Shown piece by piece: positions 46,314 to 55,560 of a stretch of 64,000 nt of DNA. The DNA is from Dermanyssus gallinae (lineage: Eukaryota; Arthropoda; Arachnida; Mesostigmata; Dermanyssidae). The stretch covers positions 1 through 64,000 of the forward strand of contig QVRM01002477.1 of the NCBI GenBank assembly GCA_003439945.1. Reading direction: 5' to 3'. Every line of letters begins with the position of its first letter. Position 1 is the first letter of the stretch. Made by a program: the position numbers and the translations under genes. The notes beneath the pieces were generated by a model. It was not told the DNA's origin, searched no databases, and was given only the letters and a program-made list of their open reading frames with translations.

Positions 46314-49122
46314 GGCCGGGGGCGCCACTCTAGTCCCTAACGGCGTCATGAACGAGTCCAATTTCGACCTCACGGAGTGCATCCAGGCGTTCATGAAAAA
46401 TGGAAAGCTGGTTCGTATCTTGCCCAAAGTGGTAAGGAAGTCGGTGGCTGACGCCCTGTCAGAGGTGTGTATTAAGGTTGCCTCGGACAACGACGACGCC
46501 GCCTGGCTCGGGCTTTTCTCTTTCGCTCCAGTCGTGCTGAGGTTACCAATAGGCTGCAGGGATACACGCTCTCTAGCAGTGGTCATCAGAAAGAACTTAG
46601 TGGAGTTTCGACGCGGCGTTCGGCTTACAGATCTGGTTCCCCTGCTCACGGCAGGAGAGTCGGGTGGTAATGCTGAGCAAAATCAGTCGATTACGCGGGC
46701 CGTGTCAGCCAAGCTATCGGACGGGGACGTGTCCGGAGCAGCCCGCCTTCTTCTATCTGATGACGTCATGGTCGATGAGCCAGCGGCCGCAGCGTCGTTA
46801 CGGGAAAAACACCCCCCCGCGCAACCGGACTTGTGCTGGCCGTCTCCCCCACCCTTACAGCTCTTACCTTCATCTACGTCGGCCGAGGATGTTCGTTTTG
46901 CTGTCGGATCATTTGCAAAGAGTTCGAGCGCGGGCCTGGATTTTATGAGACCTCGACTCCTACAGGACCTTCTGTCACCGACTCTCGGCTGCTCATCCGA
47001 CACACTTAGTAAGGCCCTAGCGAAGGTAATTGACCTACTGCGATGGGGAGCCCCGCATCCAAGGTGGTGTCCCCTCATCTTCGGAGCGAGACTGTTTGCG
47101 CTGAAGAAGAAAGACGGCTCGTTCAGACCTATCGCTTGCTCTTCAGTACTACGTAGGGTCGCGGCAAAATTAGCAGTGAGGGATTCTAGAGATCTTATCA
47201 ACCTAGCAATTGGGCCCCACCAGTTGGGTTTTTACACCAAGGGGGGTGCTGAAATAATGATCCACGCCACCAGGGCTTTTATAGATTCTCGAATCGATTC
47301 GTCCGTGCTAGTTAAGCTTGATTTTAAGAACGCTTTTAACACTGTGAAAAGGAATCACCTGTTGAGAGTGGTCGGAGATGAGGCCCCTGGCATCTATCAC
47401 CAAGTGAAATTGGCCTACGGTGATTCGTCGCACTTGGTTTTACCCTCGGCACTGCTCACCTCGGCTGTAGGGGTTCAGCAAGGAGACCCCCTCGCCCCCC
47501 CTCTGTTCTGTCTTGCCGTTAAGGACTTGGTGAACTCACTCGAGAGTCCACTCAACCTTTGGTATTTAGATGACGGGGTCATCGCAGGCAACATTGGTAC
47601 GGTCTGTGAGGACATAAAGAAGATCTTAAGTTTCGCTACATGCAGTGGTCTGGAGCTGAACCCAACCAAGTGTGAGGTTCACATTATCGGCTCAGGTACA
47701 GCCGATATCTCCGCTTTACGGGATCTTCTTCCGGGGTGCCGCGTAACAGGCGACGACTTGGACCTCCTCGGGGTACCCCTGTTTTCTTGCCACCTTGGAC
47801 CGAAAATCGAACAAGGAAGAGAAAAGCTCGAGATCGGCTTCAATCGCCTTCCCCAGCTGGGCGCTCACCGGGGGTTGTACCTTCTGCGCGCATGTTTCTC
47901 TGCGTCAAGGCTAAACTACCTGTTCAGGGGAATCAAGTGTTCAGCCTTCTCGCCCCAGTTGGAGGAAATAAACTTGAAGCTAGGCCTGGCGTTGGAATCT
48001 ATACTTAACCTGCGGTTGCGAAACGACCCCTTAGTTCAAGCCGCCTTACCGGTAGCCAGAGGTGGACTGGGCCTGCCTGAAGCAGTTTCTCTTGCAATCG
48101 CAGCACACATCGCATCCTTGCATTCGGCGACGAGTGGCGTTGAAGCTAATCTGGACCCCGAAGCAGTTTCAAACTTCCGAGCTACGCTTGAACGAACTCA
48201 GGAAGATGCCATTGCATTTTGTGGGTCTCTACCGGAGACCCCCTCATTTCAGCGCGCGTGGTCAGAGCTGGCAAACAACGGTCGTTGGAATGGCTTATGG
48301 GACCGAACAACTACGGCCGCCAACAAAGCGAGGCTACTGGCAGTTTCTTCACCGAGTGCAGGTGCATGGCTGCAGGCCCTCCCAAGCCCTCAGCTAGGCA
48401 CCCTCCTGGACGACGAGTCCACTCGCATACTAGTCGGGTTGAGGCTGGGAGCAGAGCTAGTCTCCCCACACCGGTGCAGATGCGGTGACGAGGTCGATTC
48501 CCTAGGCCACCACGGACTTTCCTGTCCCCAAAGTTCAGGTAGAATCGCGCGCCACTCAGCCCTGAATGAGACATTCAGCAGGGGGCTGCGATCGGCAGGC
48601 TACCCATGCATTTTGGAGCCGTCTGGCTTAGTCAGAGATGATGCCAGGAGACCAGATGGTATGACCTTGACTCCGTTCGAGCGGGGCCAAATGCTGGTAT
48701 GGGACGCGACCGTAACCGACTCTTTAGCCCCCTCAATGGTCGGTACGGGCGCAGCCCGCCCTGGACACGCGGTAGCCCTGGCGGAGGCAGCCAAGTGCAG
48801 AAAGTACTCCAGTGTCGGCTACCCACACCTGTTCTCACCTCTCGCATTCGAGACATTGGGCGGGCCTGGAGTGCTCACGAAGAAACTGCTCAACGACGTC
48901 GGGAGAAAACTGGCACTCGCTACAGGAGACAAGAGGGCAGGCGAATATCTACTACAACGTCTCTCATTAGACGTTCAGAGGGGGAATGCCGCTTCGGTGA
49001 GAGGTACCCTGGCTAGGTGGACCAGCCCAAGCCTGGACCTAACACCTTGAGTTTTGCCCCGAGCGGGTTGTGCACATGTTCTTACACCACAATTGTATAC
49101 TTTGTCACACATAAATAAATGA
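46312..49122 (+). mobile_element. RLE-type non-LTR retrotransposon (copy 1), inserted in (TA)n
   Basis: The unique element runs from the TA tract at its 5' end to the TA tract at its 3' end. It comprises one long ORF and a roughly 70-bp 3' UTR containing AATAAA at 49,114-49,119. The reading frame stays open 12 codons upstream of the first ATG, up to the TA junction, which indicates 5' truncation. The domain order (reverse transcriptase, Cys-His knuckle, C-terminal restriction-like endonuclease) is that of R2/R4/Dong-type elements; exact clade needs a tree. Confidence 0.85.
46348..49050 (+). CDS. Reverse transcriptase with C-terminal restriction-like endonuclease
   Basis: A 900-codon ORF without stop or frameshift. 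It copies element RNA at a nicked chromosomal target (target-primed reverse transcription). Reverse-transcriptase blocks are visible in order: LFALKKKDGSFRPI and QLGFYTKGG near 250-295, motif A LDFKNAFN with D325, motif B VQQGDPLAPPLF near 373-384, motif C YLDD at 406-409. The thumb follows. At 710-726 is a C-X1-C-X8-H-X4-C knuckle (C710, C712, H721, C726). Then comes the endonuclease core RPDGMTLTPF with D770 and WDATVTD with D786, and the ETLGGPG block. The N-terminal DNA-binding zinc fingers usual in this group are absent, consistent with truncation; the ATG chosen is only the first in frame. All catalytic residues are intact, so the insertion is young. Similar proteins are common in tick transcriptomes as far as I recall. 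Confidence 0.93.
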   Translation: MNESNFDLTECIQAFMKNGKLVRILPKVVRKSVADALSEVCIKVASDNDDAAWLGLFSFAPVVLRLPIGCRDTRSLAVVIRKNLVEFRRGVRLTDLVPLLTAGESGGNAEQNQSITRAVSAKLSDGDVSGAARLLLSDDVMVDEPAAAASLREKHPPAQPDLCWPSPPPLQLLPSSTSAEDVRFAVGSFAKSSSAGLDFMRPRLLQDLLSPTLGCSSDTLSKALAKVIDLLRWGAPHPRWCPLIFGARLFALKKKDGSFRPIACSSVLRRVAAKLAVRDSRDLINLAIGPHQLGFYTKGGAEIMIHATRAFIDSRIDSSVLVKLDFKNAFNTVKRNHLLRVVGDEAPGIYHQVKLAYGDSSHLVLPSALLTSAVGVQQGDPLAPPLFCLAVKDLVNSLESPLNLWYLDDGVIAGNIGTVCEDIKKILSFATCSGLELNPTKCEVHIIGSGTADISALRDLLPGCRVTGDDLDLLGVPLFSCHLGPKIEQGREKLEIGFNRLPQLGAHRGLYLLRACFSASRLNYLFRGIKCSAFSPQLEEINLKLGLALESILNLRLRNDPLVQAALPVARGGLGLPEAVSLAIAAHIASLHSATSGVEANLDPEAVSNFRATLERTQEDAIAFCGSLPETPSFQRAWSELANNGRWNGLWDRTTTAANKARLLAVSSPSAGAWLQALPSPQLGTLLDDESTRILVGLRLGAELVSPHRCRCGDEVDSLGHHGLSCPQSSGRIARHSALNETFSRGLRSAGYPCILEPSGLVRDDARRPDGMTLTPFERGQMLVWDATVTDSLAPSMVGTGAARPGHAVALAEAAKCRKYSSVGYPHLFSPLAFETLGGPGVLTKKLLNDVGRKLALATGDKRAGEYLLQRLSLDVQRGNAASVRGTLARWTSPSLDLTP

Positions 49123-49163
49123 TTATATATATATATATATATATATATGTGTATATATATATA

Positions 49164-49222
<59 letters not shown>

Positions 49223-49227
49223 ATATG

Positions 49228-49301
<74 letters not shown>

Positions 49302-49314
49302 GCTATTACGAGGC

Positions 49315-49382
<68 letters not shown>
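49123..49382. repeat. (TA)n cluster at the 3' junction of the RLE element
   Basis: Several TA tracts interrupted by TGTGTA and a twice-repeated GTATGTATATAT module. At 49,293-49,318 is TTAGGCTATTACGAGGCTATTA, whose first half is the inverted copy of the fold-back arm end at 46,262-46,275. Confidence 0.95.
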
Positions 49383-49386
<4 letters not shown>

Positions 49387-49399
49387 CTAAAATAATAAT

Positions 49400-49738
49400 T
49401 TAATGCCCACCATTTTCGTACTAAAGTGATGGTGCTGCGTTACGTAGTTGTCAAGTAACTAAGCTTTTTTGGTAGCCATATCGAAAGCGAAGGCATGCAT
49501 ATTTGCATAGGGTGTATGAAAAAGTTAGGTACATATTTTGAGGTTTGGTAGAACTCGGAATGAGAATAATTTTTCCTAGTGAAAGAAGGGGGCGGAAACG
49601 TCTTTGCAAAAGTTTACGGTTCTGAACGTGAAAACTTGCACCTAAAACATAACAACTATGACTGTCAAAAAAGATTAGTTACTTGACAACTGGTCAAAGC
49701 AGCACCATCACTTTGGTACAATAATGACAAATGATGAG
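49400..49738. mobile_element. Small nested inverted repeat
   Basis: About 49,405-49,472 and 49,665-49,735 are reverse complements of each other (shared AAAGTGATGGTGCTGC and GTTGTCAAGTAACTAA). They enclose a copy of the TAGAACTCGG block. It is a fold-back within the larger right arm. Confidence 0.75.
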
Positions 49739-49744
49739 CAATAA

Positions 49745-50075
49745 ATTTGCTATTGTGTGAGAGTGGTCCTTTGGACGTACATTTTTTGTCGCGAGGGAAA
49801 CATTTTACGATTTTTCATGAAAAACGTAACATATCGACTTTTGTATGACTTTACAATAATCTGGTAATTCGCTTTTCGCCACGCAAGCTAGTAAAGTATC
49901 TTCCATTGTGCAGAATTTTCCTTCGAGCACACCCGTATAATCGGTCCCTGCATGCATTGACTGGTTCTCTCGCAAACGTAGATTTCGCACAACTATCTAG
50001 GAGAAAAAGACAGAATAACTACATTTATAAACTTTACTCACTCTCCTAAACAAGACGTTTCTGCCCCCTCATGTC
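49745..50075 (-). mobile_element. Right arm of the fold-back element
   Basis: Reverse complement of 45,925-46,270, separated from it by the RLE element and TA tracts. A 61-codon minus frame here is a shadow; both arms lack conserved coding. Confidence 0.8.
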
Positions 50076-50109
50076 CCATAGTACAATCAGCAGTGCTGCT
50101 CCTGCAAGC

Positions 50110-52044
50110 ACTACATGGTGCAAGCATACATCCTAGCTCCATACGCCCTGAGATGATGCCCCTATACACTCAACTAAGCCGCGCGTATAAGAAAGTGGTA
50201 AAGAAAGCTATATAGGAGCATGAAGAGCAAAGTGAATACAATATACTGGTCAAGGCACACCAATCATCACACAAATGGTTGCGTGCCGATAGATGCGCCA
50301 CTGCATGTCCAATCCAGCCTGAGAAGTTAAACGAACATTTCCGTAAAATGTTTCCCGGTACGGTAACGATTCCAAGCGATGCTCCCGTAGTATTGGTCGG
50401 ATCTGCATAGAGCAGGCGAGTCCAGGAAGCTTTACCGACTCGGAGGTAACTGAAGCAATGGTAAACGCGCCGCTGGGTAAGGCCCCCGGACCTGACCTAG
50501 TGGTAAACGAGCATCTTCGGCAGGCCACTTGTTGGTGCCGTGTTTCACTGCTCTTTTCAATGAAGTGCTTAGAACATCCCAATCACCCGTGGAACGGAGG
50601 ACCAGTATCCTTCGTATCATTGCAAAGGGAAAAGGAGACCCGCTGGCTCTATTATCCTACCGAGGAATAACAACAAAGATAATATATAAACTTCTGTCGG
50701 CTATCTTAACCGGTCGCCTGGAAGTATTTTTAAAAAATACCGGGGAACTTCCTGAGCAACGACACGGATTTAGAAAAGGCAGATCAACAATGACTGCGTG
50801 CGCCGTGCTTACCCTCGGTGAATCGTACACTTCGTGTCAGGGAAAGCTATCTATTCGCCGTGTTGGTGGACTTCAAGGCGGCCTTTGATACGGCCTCGCG
50901 AACGATCATCCTTGACAAGCTGGCACGCAGTAGAGTCCCACTAAGCATGTTAGAACTTCTAAGAAGCATCCTGCAAGAGGGACTAGTAATAATAGACGAC
51001 GGGGTTGCTGAGCACGCGCCGATCACTCAGACCACCGGTGTTGCTCAGGGTGACAACCTGAGTCCGCTGTTATTCTCAATGTTGGTAAGCGACCTCCCGG
51101 CGGAAGTACATAGTCGGCATTCACAAGTGGAGACGCTTATGTATGCCGATGATATAGTAATGTTCTCGCAAAATCGCTTTCACTTGCAGCAGTCGCTTGT
51201 AACTCCACAGCGATATGTAAACCGGAACAAACTGAAGATCAATGCGAGCAAGACTAAAGCAATGAAATTCCGACGAGGTGGAAGACTGGCCAAAAGCGAT
51301 GAGCTCCGACTGAATTCAGCAATAGTCGAAATCGTTCCCTATTTTCTCTACCTGGGGGTCGTGTTTTATTCACGTGGCACAAGGGTCTCCAGGCAGGTTA
51401 AAGAAAGAGTCCGAAAAGGCCTACAATCATTTTACAGTGTCAAGGACCTATACAGGCTGTCGATGGAGGTTGCTGTTAAATTGTTTAACCTGAAGATTGC
51501 ACCCACAGCATCTTACGGTGTTCAGGTGACTTGGCCTTATCTCACGAGATCGAATTTAAGGGCGTTTGATCAACTCAGAACCAGTTTTCTAAAGAGAGCA
51601 TTGAACGTCCATTGAACTAGCTTGAATAGGTTAGTATACTTACTGGCATCGTCGCGGTATTCGTTGAGGACTTACAGAGGATGTACAACTTGCCGAAGAC
51701 GAAGGTTTTTGAAAAACAGGTCTTAGATTGGGAAAATAAATTGGCCGACATCGACCCGCTGTTTCATGAAACGAAAGCAATGACGTCGGATTTGTAGAGA
51801 GCCTGCAGTTATGAAAACCGGCATTTAATCACCAAATTTGCTGTCCACGGCTTCCATGTGAAAATCTGTGCGCGCGAGAAGTTTTATGAGATCTCGCCGG
51901 AGTGTATATGTAAACTTTGTCGTTGCCCGTGTGATCGATATCACCTTCAGCGTTGTGAAAGAGCAATTCCGCTGTCTCAACTCTCGAAATGCGATGTCTA
52001 TGACGTATATTCGTAAACCAATCATTGGTTAATAAAACTACTAT
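50110..52044 (+). pseudogene. LINE family B element, frame-broken copy ending in (TA)n
   Basis: A degraded second copy of the LINE at 42.4-43.4 kb, but extending further 5'. In successive frames it shows EHFRKMFPG, LGKAPGPDLVVNEHL, IIAKGKGDPLALLSYRGI, GFRKGRSTMT, then an open stretch 50,818-51,615 with VDFKAAFDTASR (motif A), GVAQGDNLSPLLFSML (motif B) and YADDIVMFS (motif C). After a stop at 51,613 the homology resumes to a Cys-His knuckle CKLCRCPCDRYHLQRC and ends near 52,016. A short 3' UTR with AATAAA near 52,030 runs into (TA)n. At least three frame breaks make it non-functional. The 5' start is indistinct. Confidence 0.87.
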
Positions 52045-52053
52045 ATAAATATA

Positions 52054-52132
<79 letters not shown>
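52045..52132. repeat. (TA)n at the 3' end of LINE B
   Basis: Two TA tracts separated by TAGTATA-type interruptions, directly following the LINE 3' UTR. Confidence 0.95.
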
Positions 52133-52134
<2 letters not shown>

Positions 52135-52674
52135 TGTATATATAGTCAGCGTATCATCGCCGTGAATTTCCGTATATCGTCAGCGTACAGTTTATGGCAA
52201 ACACTAAAAAAAATCAGGCGTGCTACAAGACAAATATCGTGCACAATCATGAATCTAAGTAGGAGCCTTGACGGACACCGGATGTACAGAACTCGCGACT
52301 CGAGAGGCTATTACTCACTTTCACGAAGAAGGAATAAGAAACGGTTAGTTAAGCACGCCTTGACTGTATTGGACTGCCAATACTTTACTGGTTTGATGGG
52401 TTTCATCTTTCCGCTAGTTGTATTCCGCCGTAAATATGATCGAACGCACAAGTAAAAATAAAATACAGCGACGCGGAGGGAAGAACCCCGGTTTCGGGCA
52501 GCGGCCCAGCATTAGCAACTTGAAATGGCTGCGGTGCTGTTGAATGCCCGTTCGTGATGTCATACTGCTTAGTGGATCAAGTGCGTCTTGTCCTTCTAAG
52601 TGGAAACGGAGCTGCACCTCGGTAACTTTTTTTTCCATTATAACGTATGCCACAGCCACATAACTCTTGTCATT
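52133..52674. other. Spacer before the R1-type LINE
   Basis: No exon or element recognised. Confidence 0.45.
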
Positions 52675-52968
52675 ATGCCTATCTGGAATGGCAGATCCGC
52701 ATTGGGGGCTCTAAAGAAGGTTCTGAAACGGGCGGGTGAGGAGACTATGAAGACCCCCAGAACAAGGGGATTCGTGCTCCTGATCCTCCTGGATGTCAAA
52801 AATTCCTTTAACACAATAAATTGGAAAGTAATTGTGGAGGCAATGAAGAGGAAGGGCTTTTCCCTCTACATCCTTCGAATGATTTCATCCTACCTGGATG
52901 ACAGAGGTTTGGTTGCAGGGGGGCAGGAGTACGAGGTTACTGCCGGAGTCCCACAGGGCTCGATTCTA

Positions 52969-52981
52969 GGACCCGTGCTCT
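52969..52981. repeat. Target-site duplication, left copy
   Basis: GGACCCGTGCTCT, identical to 53,166-53,178. Removing the SINE plus one copy restores colinearity with the LINE reading frame (GPVL followed by WNIAY). Confidence 0.95.
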
Positions 52982-53165
52982 AAAAATCCTTGCGGGGCTG
53001 ACTCTCAGCCAAGATTTAACGTCCATGGAACTGCTTTTCGCATTGCTTCATAGACGGACCCCCATAAATACAAATGTGCAGCGATGGGGTTCGAACCCGC
53101 GCACCTATGTGTCTCCTCCGATTACGAGGCGCAGACGCATGCCACCACGCCACCGGGCTCGACAT
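52982..53165 (-). mobile_element. tRNA-derived SINE, copy 2, inserted in R1-type LINE
   Basis: A 184-bp SINE in minus orientation with a tRNA-like head (A-box-like TGGCGTGGTGGC, B box GGTTCGAACCCC), the same body as the copy at 36.4 kb, and a 3' end GGCTGAGAGTCAGCC followed by GGATTTTT. It is flanked by an exact 13-bp duplication GGACCCGTGCTCT (52,969-52,981 and 53,166-53,178) of the LINE coding sequence. This proves insertion after the LINE. Confidence 0.95.
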
Positions 53166-53670
53166 GGACCCGTGCTCTGGAACATAGCTTACGACGGGGT
53201 GCCCGAGATCCGAGGTCTCCCGTATGAGGTGGAGACGTTAGCGTACGCCGACGACCTTGCACTCATGATAACGGCCAGGAGCGAAAGAGCCCTGGAGAGC
53301 GCCGCCAATGAGGCTTTGCCAATGGTGTTCGAGTGGATGGAGTCCCATCACTTGAAACTGGCGTCCGACAAGACGGAGGCGATGTACCTAACAGGCAGAA
53401 AGAGGACGACCGGCATTAACCTCGTGGTGGTGGGCCACCCGATAGAAATCAGAAAGAAGGTAAAGTACCTTGGGGTCATGCTAGACACTGGACTGACCGG
53501 ATCGGCACACGTGAAGTACGTGGCCGAAAAGGCCCAAAGGGTCTCCCTGAACCTGGCGCGGATCATGTTTTAGGTCGGTGGGGTGGCTGAGGTGAAAAGA
53601 AGGCTCCTTGCCTCGGTGGCCGAATCAACGGTGTTATACGCAGCCCCAGTCTGGGGGGACATGGCAATGC

Positions 53671-54004
53671 GGGAGGTTTCGGGAATGCATGATGCACATG
53701 CGCCACTAGCAGCCTGTGTGACTAGTGTGAGACTCGCAAACCCACTAAACCCGGATTTCTCCCCACCCCCCAGGCTCGGTATTACTTTGGCGTTACTTTG
53801 AAGCCGTGGGAGAGGCGTCTCTGCCGTTCTCCTTTAATCAGCTCTATCCCTGACTATCATCCCGCATGTCTACCTGCGGTTGGATAGGGGGATGCCATTT
53901 TGTAATCCGTCCTGTGAGGGTGCGTCGAGACAATGAGAGCCTGGCTGCTCCCCACCCCCTCCTCCTCCCTCGGCTCCTCGTCTCGACCACTCTGCCGAAA
54001 GACC
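53671..54004 (-). repeat. Inverted copy of the R1-type LINE 3' end
   Basis: This segment is the imperfect reverse complement of 54,402-54,746, starting exactly with the complement of the LINE 3' terminus (GGGAGGTTTCGGGAATGCAT). It splits the coding region between MAMRE and the downstream WTK block. A 3'-terminal fragment of a second copy inserted in opposite orientation explains it best. Confidence 0.88.
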
Positions 54005-54401
54005 AGCTCAAAACTCTCTTGCCTGGTGGACCAAGAGTCTGATACCGGACTTCAGGGTATGGTATGACCGCCAACATGGGGAGCTTTCCTACTGGACAGA
54101 TTGTGACCGGACACGGTTAGTTCCAAGGCTACATGTCAAGGATCAAGAAGACCATCAGCGATATCTGCGTACTGTGCGACACTGGAGAAACGGACAACGT
54201 AGACCATACTGTTCCGCGGTATGATGCTCTCAGGGAAGCACGGGGCGCAGCACCAACCGCTGTGAGAGGCCGACCCATCAAGGAGGTGATCGCCCATATG
54301 ATGACTTCGGCAGAGGCATGGAGGGAGGCGACGAACTTGTTCGACGCCGTTTTGACACTCACGACAGCCAAGGAAGCGGCCAGGCGGGAGAGGTTTGAGC
54401 G

Positions 54402-54746
54402 GGTCTTTCAGGAGAGTGGTCGAGACGAGGAGCCGAGGCAGGGGGAGAGGGTGGTGGGCAGCCAGGCCCTCATGATCTCGACGCACTCTCACAGGACGGA
54501 TTACAAAATGGCATCCCCCTATCTAACCGTAGGTAGACATGCGGAATGATGATATGATGCAGGGATAGAGCTGATTGAAGGAGAACGGCAGAGACGCCTC
54601 TCCCACGGCTTCGAAGTAATGCCAAAGTAATACCGAACCTGGGGGGAGGGCTGGGGGTTAATCCGGGTTTAGTGGGTTTGCGAGTCTCATACTAGTCACG
54701 GAGGCTGCTAGTGGCGCATGTGCATTATGCATTCCCGAAACCTCCC
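54402..54746 (+). repeat. Direct 3' end of the R1-type LINE (right arm of inverted repeat)
   Basis: Covers the C-terminal codons and 3' UTR of the LINE and forms about 340-bp inverted arms with 53,671-54,004; the spacer is about 400 bp. Confidence 0.88.
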
Positions 54747-54779
54747 AGAACAAAAAAAATGTTTGCCTATCTGTTAAGC

Positions 54780-54910
54780 CAAAGCATCCGACCGGCATCC
54801 TGACCGAAGCAGTCGGTCCGGAGTCACCTATCAGTGTTAGTAATAAGTGTTAACAGTCCTCGAGTGGACCATAACAATATGACTTTAGTGCCATTAATAA
54901 TAGTCTATAT
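54780..54910. repeat. Unclassified dispersed repeat, second copy
   Basis: Resembles 43,875-43,990 in the AGTCGGTCCGGA block and the AACAATATGAC block downstream. Confidence 0.5.
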
Positions 54911-55363
54911 TGTATGCTTTGCCGCCCTTGATAAACGACTTAACAAACTGCTACTATAAAGAGGTTAGACATCTGACTTTTTATCAGCAAGGAAGTTGCC
55001 CTCAGCACGTGAGCGTAACAATAGCCGTGGTCCCAAAGAAACAACTGAGGAGTGAAATTGAACTTCTGTTTAGTTTCACATAGTTCCCTCTAAACAAACT
55101 CTTGCTTTAGCCTAAGGGTCATTGTCCCTAAATATATAAATATTTTGCCAAGCAAATATCATACAAACTGGAGCTCTAACATAGTGGTCGACAAGAGAGT
55201 ATATTGAAAGCTTTCGATTGCTTCTCCTTGAATTCGCATAATTCGACATTATCGAGCCTACCTGTTCTCACTGTTAGCCTTGGCGATAATTGCAATAGTT
55301 TACTTCATGCGCGCAGCTCAGAGTGTGTCGTAACCATGAAAAAGAAAATTACTAGTTAAGCAT

Positions 55364-55365
<2 letters not shown>
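54911..55365. other. Non-coding spacer
   Basis: AT-rich sequence with no recognised feature. Confidence 0.5.

Positions 55366-55444
<79 letters not shown>
55366..55444. repeat. (TA)n microsatellite
   Basis: About 39 TA units. Confidence 0.97.
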
Positions 55445-55448
<4 letters not shown>

Positions 55449-55560
55449 ACAGGAGCACATTGTTGAACTAGGATATCCCTGGGCTAGAACCCGTGATTAA
55501 ACGTTCGCGCGGAGACAATTGTCCACTCCAAAGTGCTAACATAGCAAAGTGATATAAATA
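55445..55560 (-). repeat. Possible tRNA-derived SINE head next to (TA)n
   Basis: On the minus strand GGGTTCTAGCCC resembles a B box at a tRNA-like distance from upstream sequence. The element would end at the (TA)n, as SINE copy 1 does. It shares GAGACAATTGTC with 39,882. Family unproven. Confidence 0.35.

Larger units (their letters stand above)
52675..54750 (+). pseudogene. R1-clade LINE, 5'-truncated, with nested insertions
   Basis: It begins inside the reverse transcriptase (WNGRSALGAL), continues with LLDVKNSFNTINW (motif A), YLDDRGLVAGG and AGVPQGSILGPVL (motif B). It is then interrupted by a SINE, resumes with GPVLWNIAYDGVPE and YADDLALMITAR (motif C), and reaches a single stop at 53,571 (IMF-stop-VGGVAEVKRRLL). 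After an inverted segment it continues with WTKSLIPDFRVWYDRQHGE, TGHG, and the C-terminal CVLC...H knuckle region to about 54,549. The 3' end lies near 54,746-54,760 at CTCCCAGAACAAAAAAAA. Motif order and the WTK-LIPD and TGHG blocks are typical of the R1 clade. It is dead through insertions, a stop and frameshifts. It encodes no rDNA-like context. Confidence 0.9.

Noticed and set aside
49805..49990. 61-codon minus-strand protein
   Set aside because: Lies in the fold-back right arm; the left arm copy does not preserve the frame.
53844..54077. 77-codon minus-strand gene
   Set aside because: It is the inverted duplicate of the R1-type LINE 3' end.
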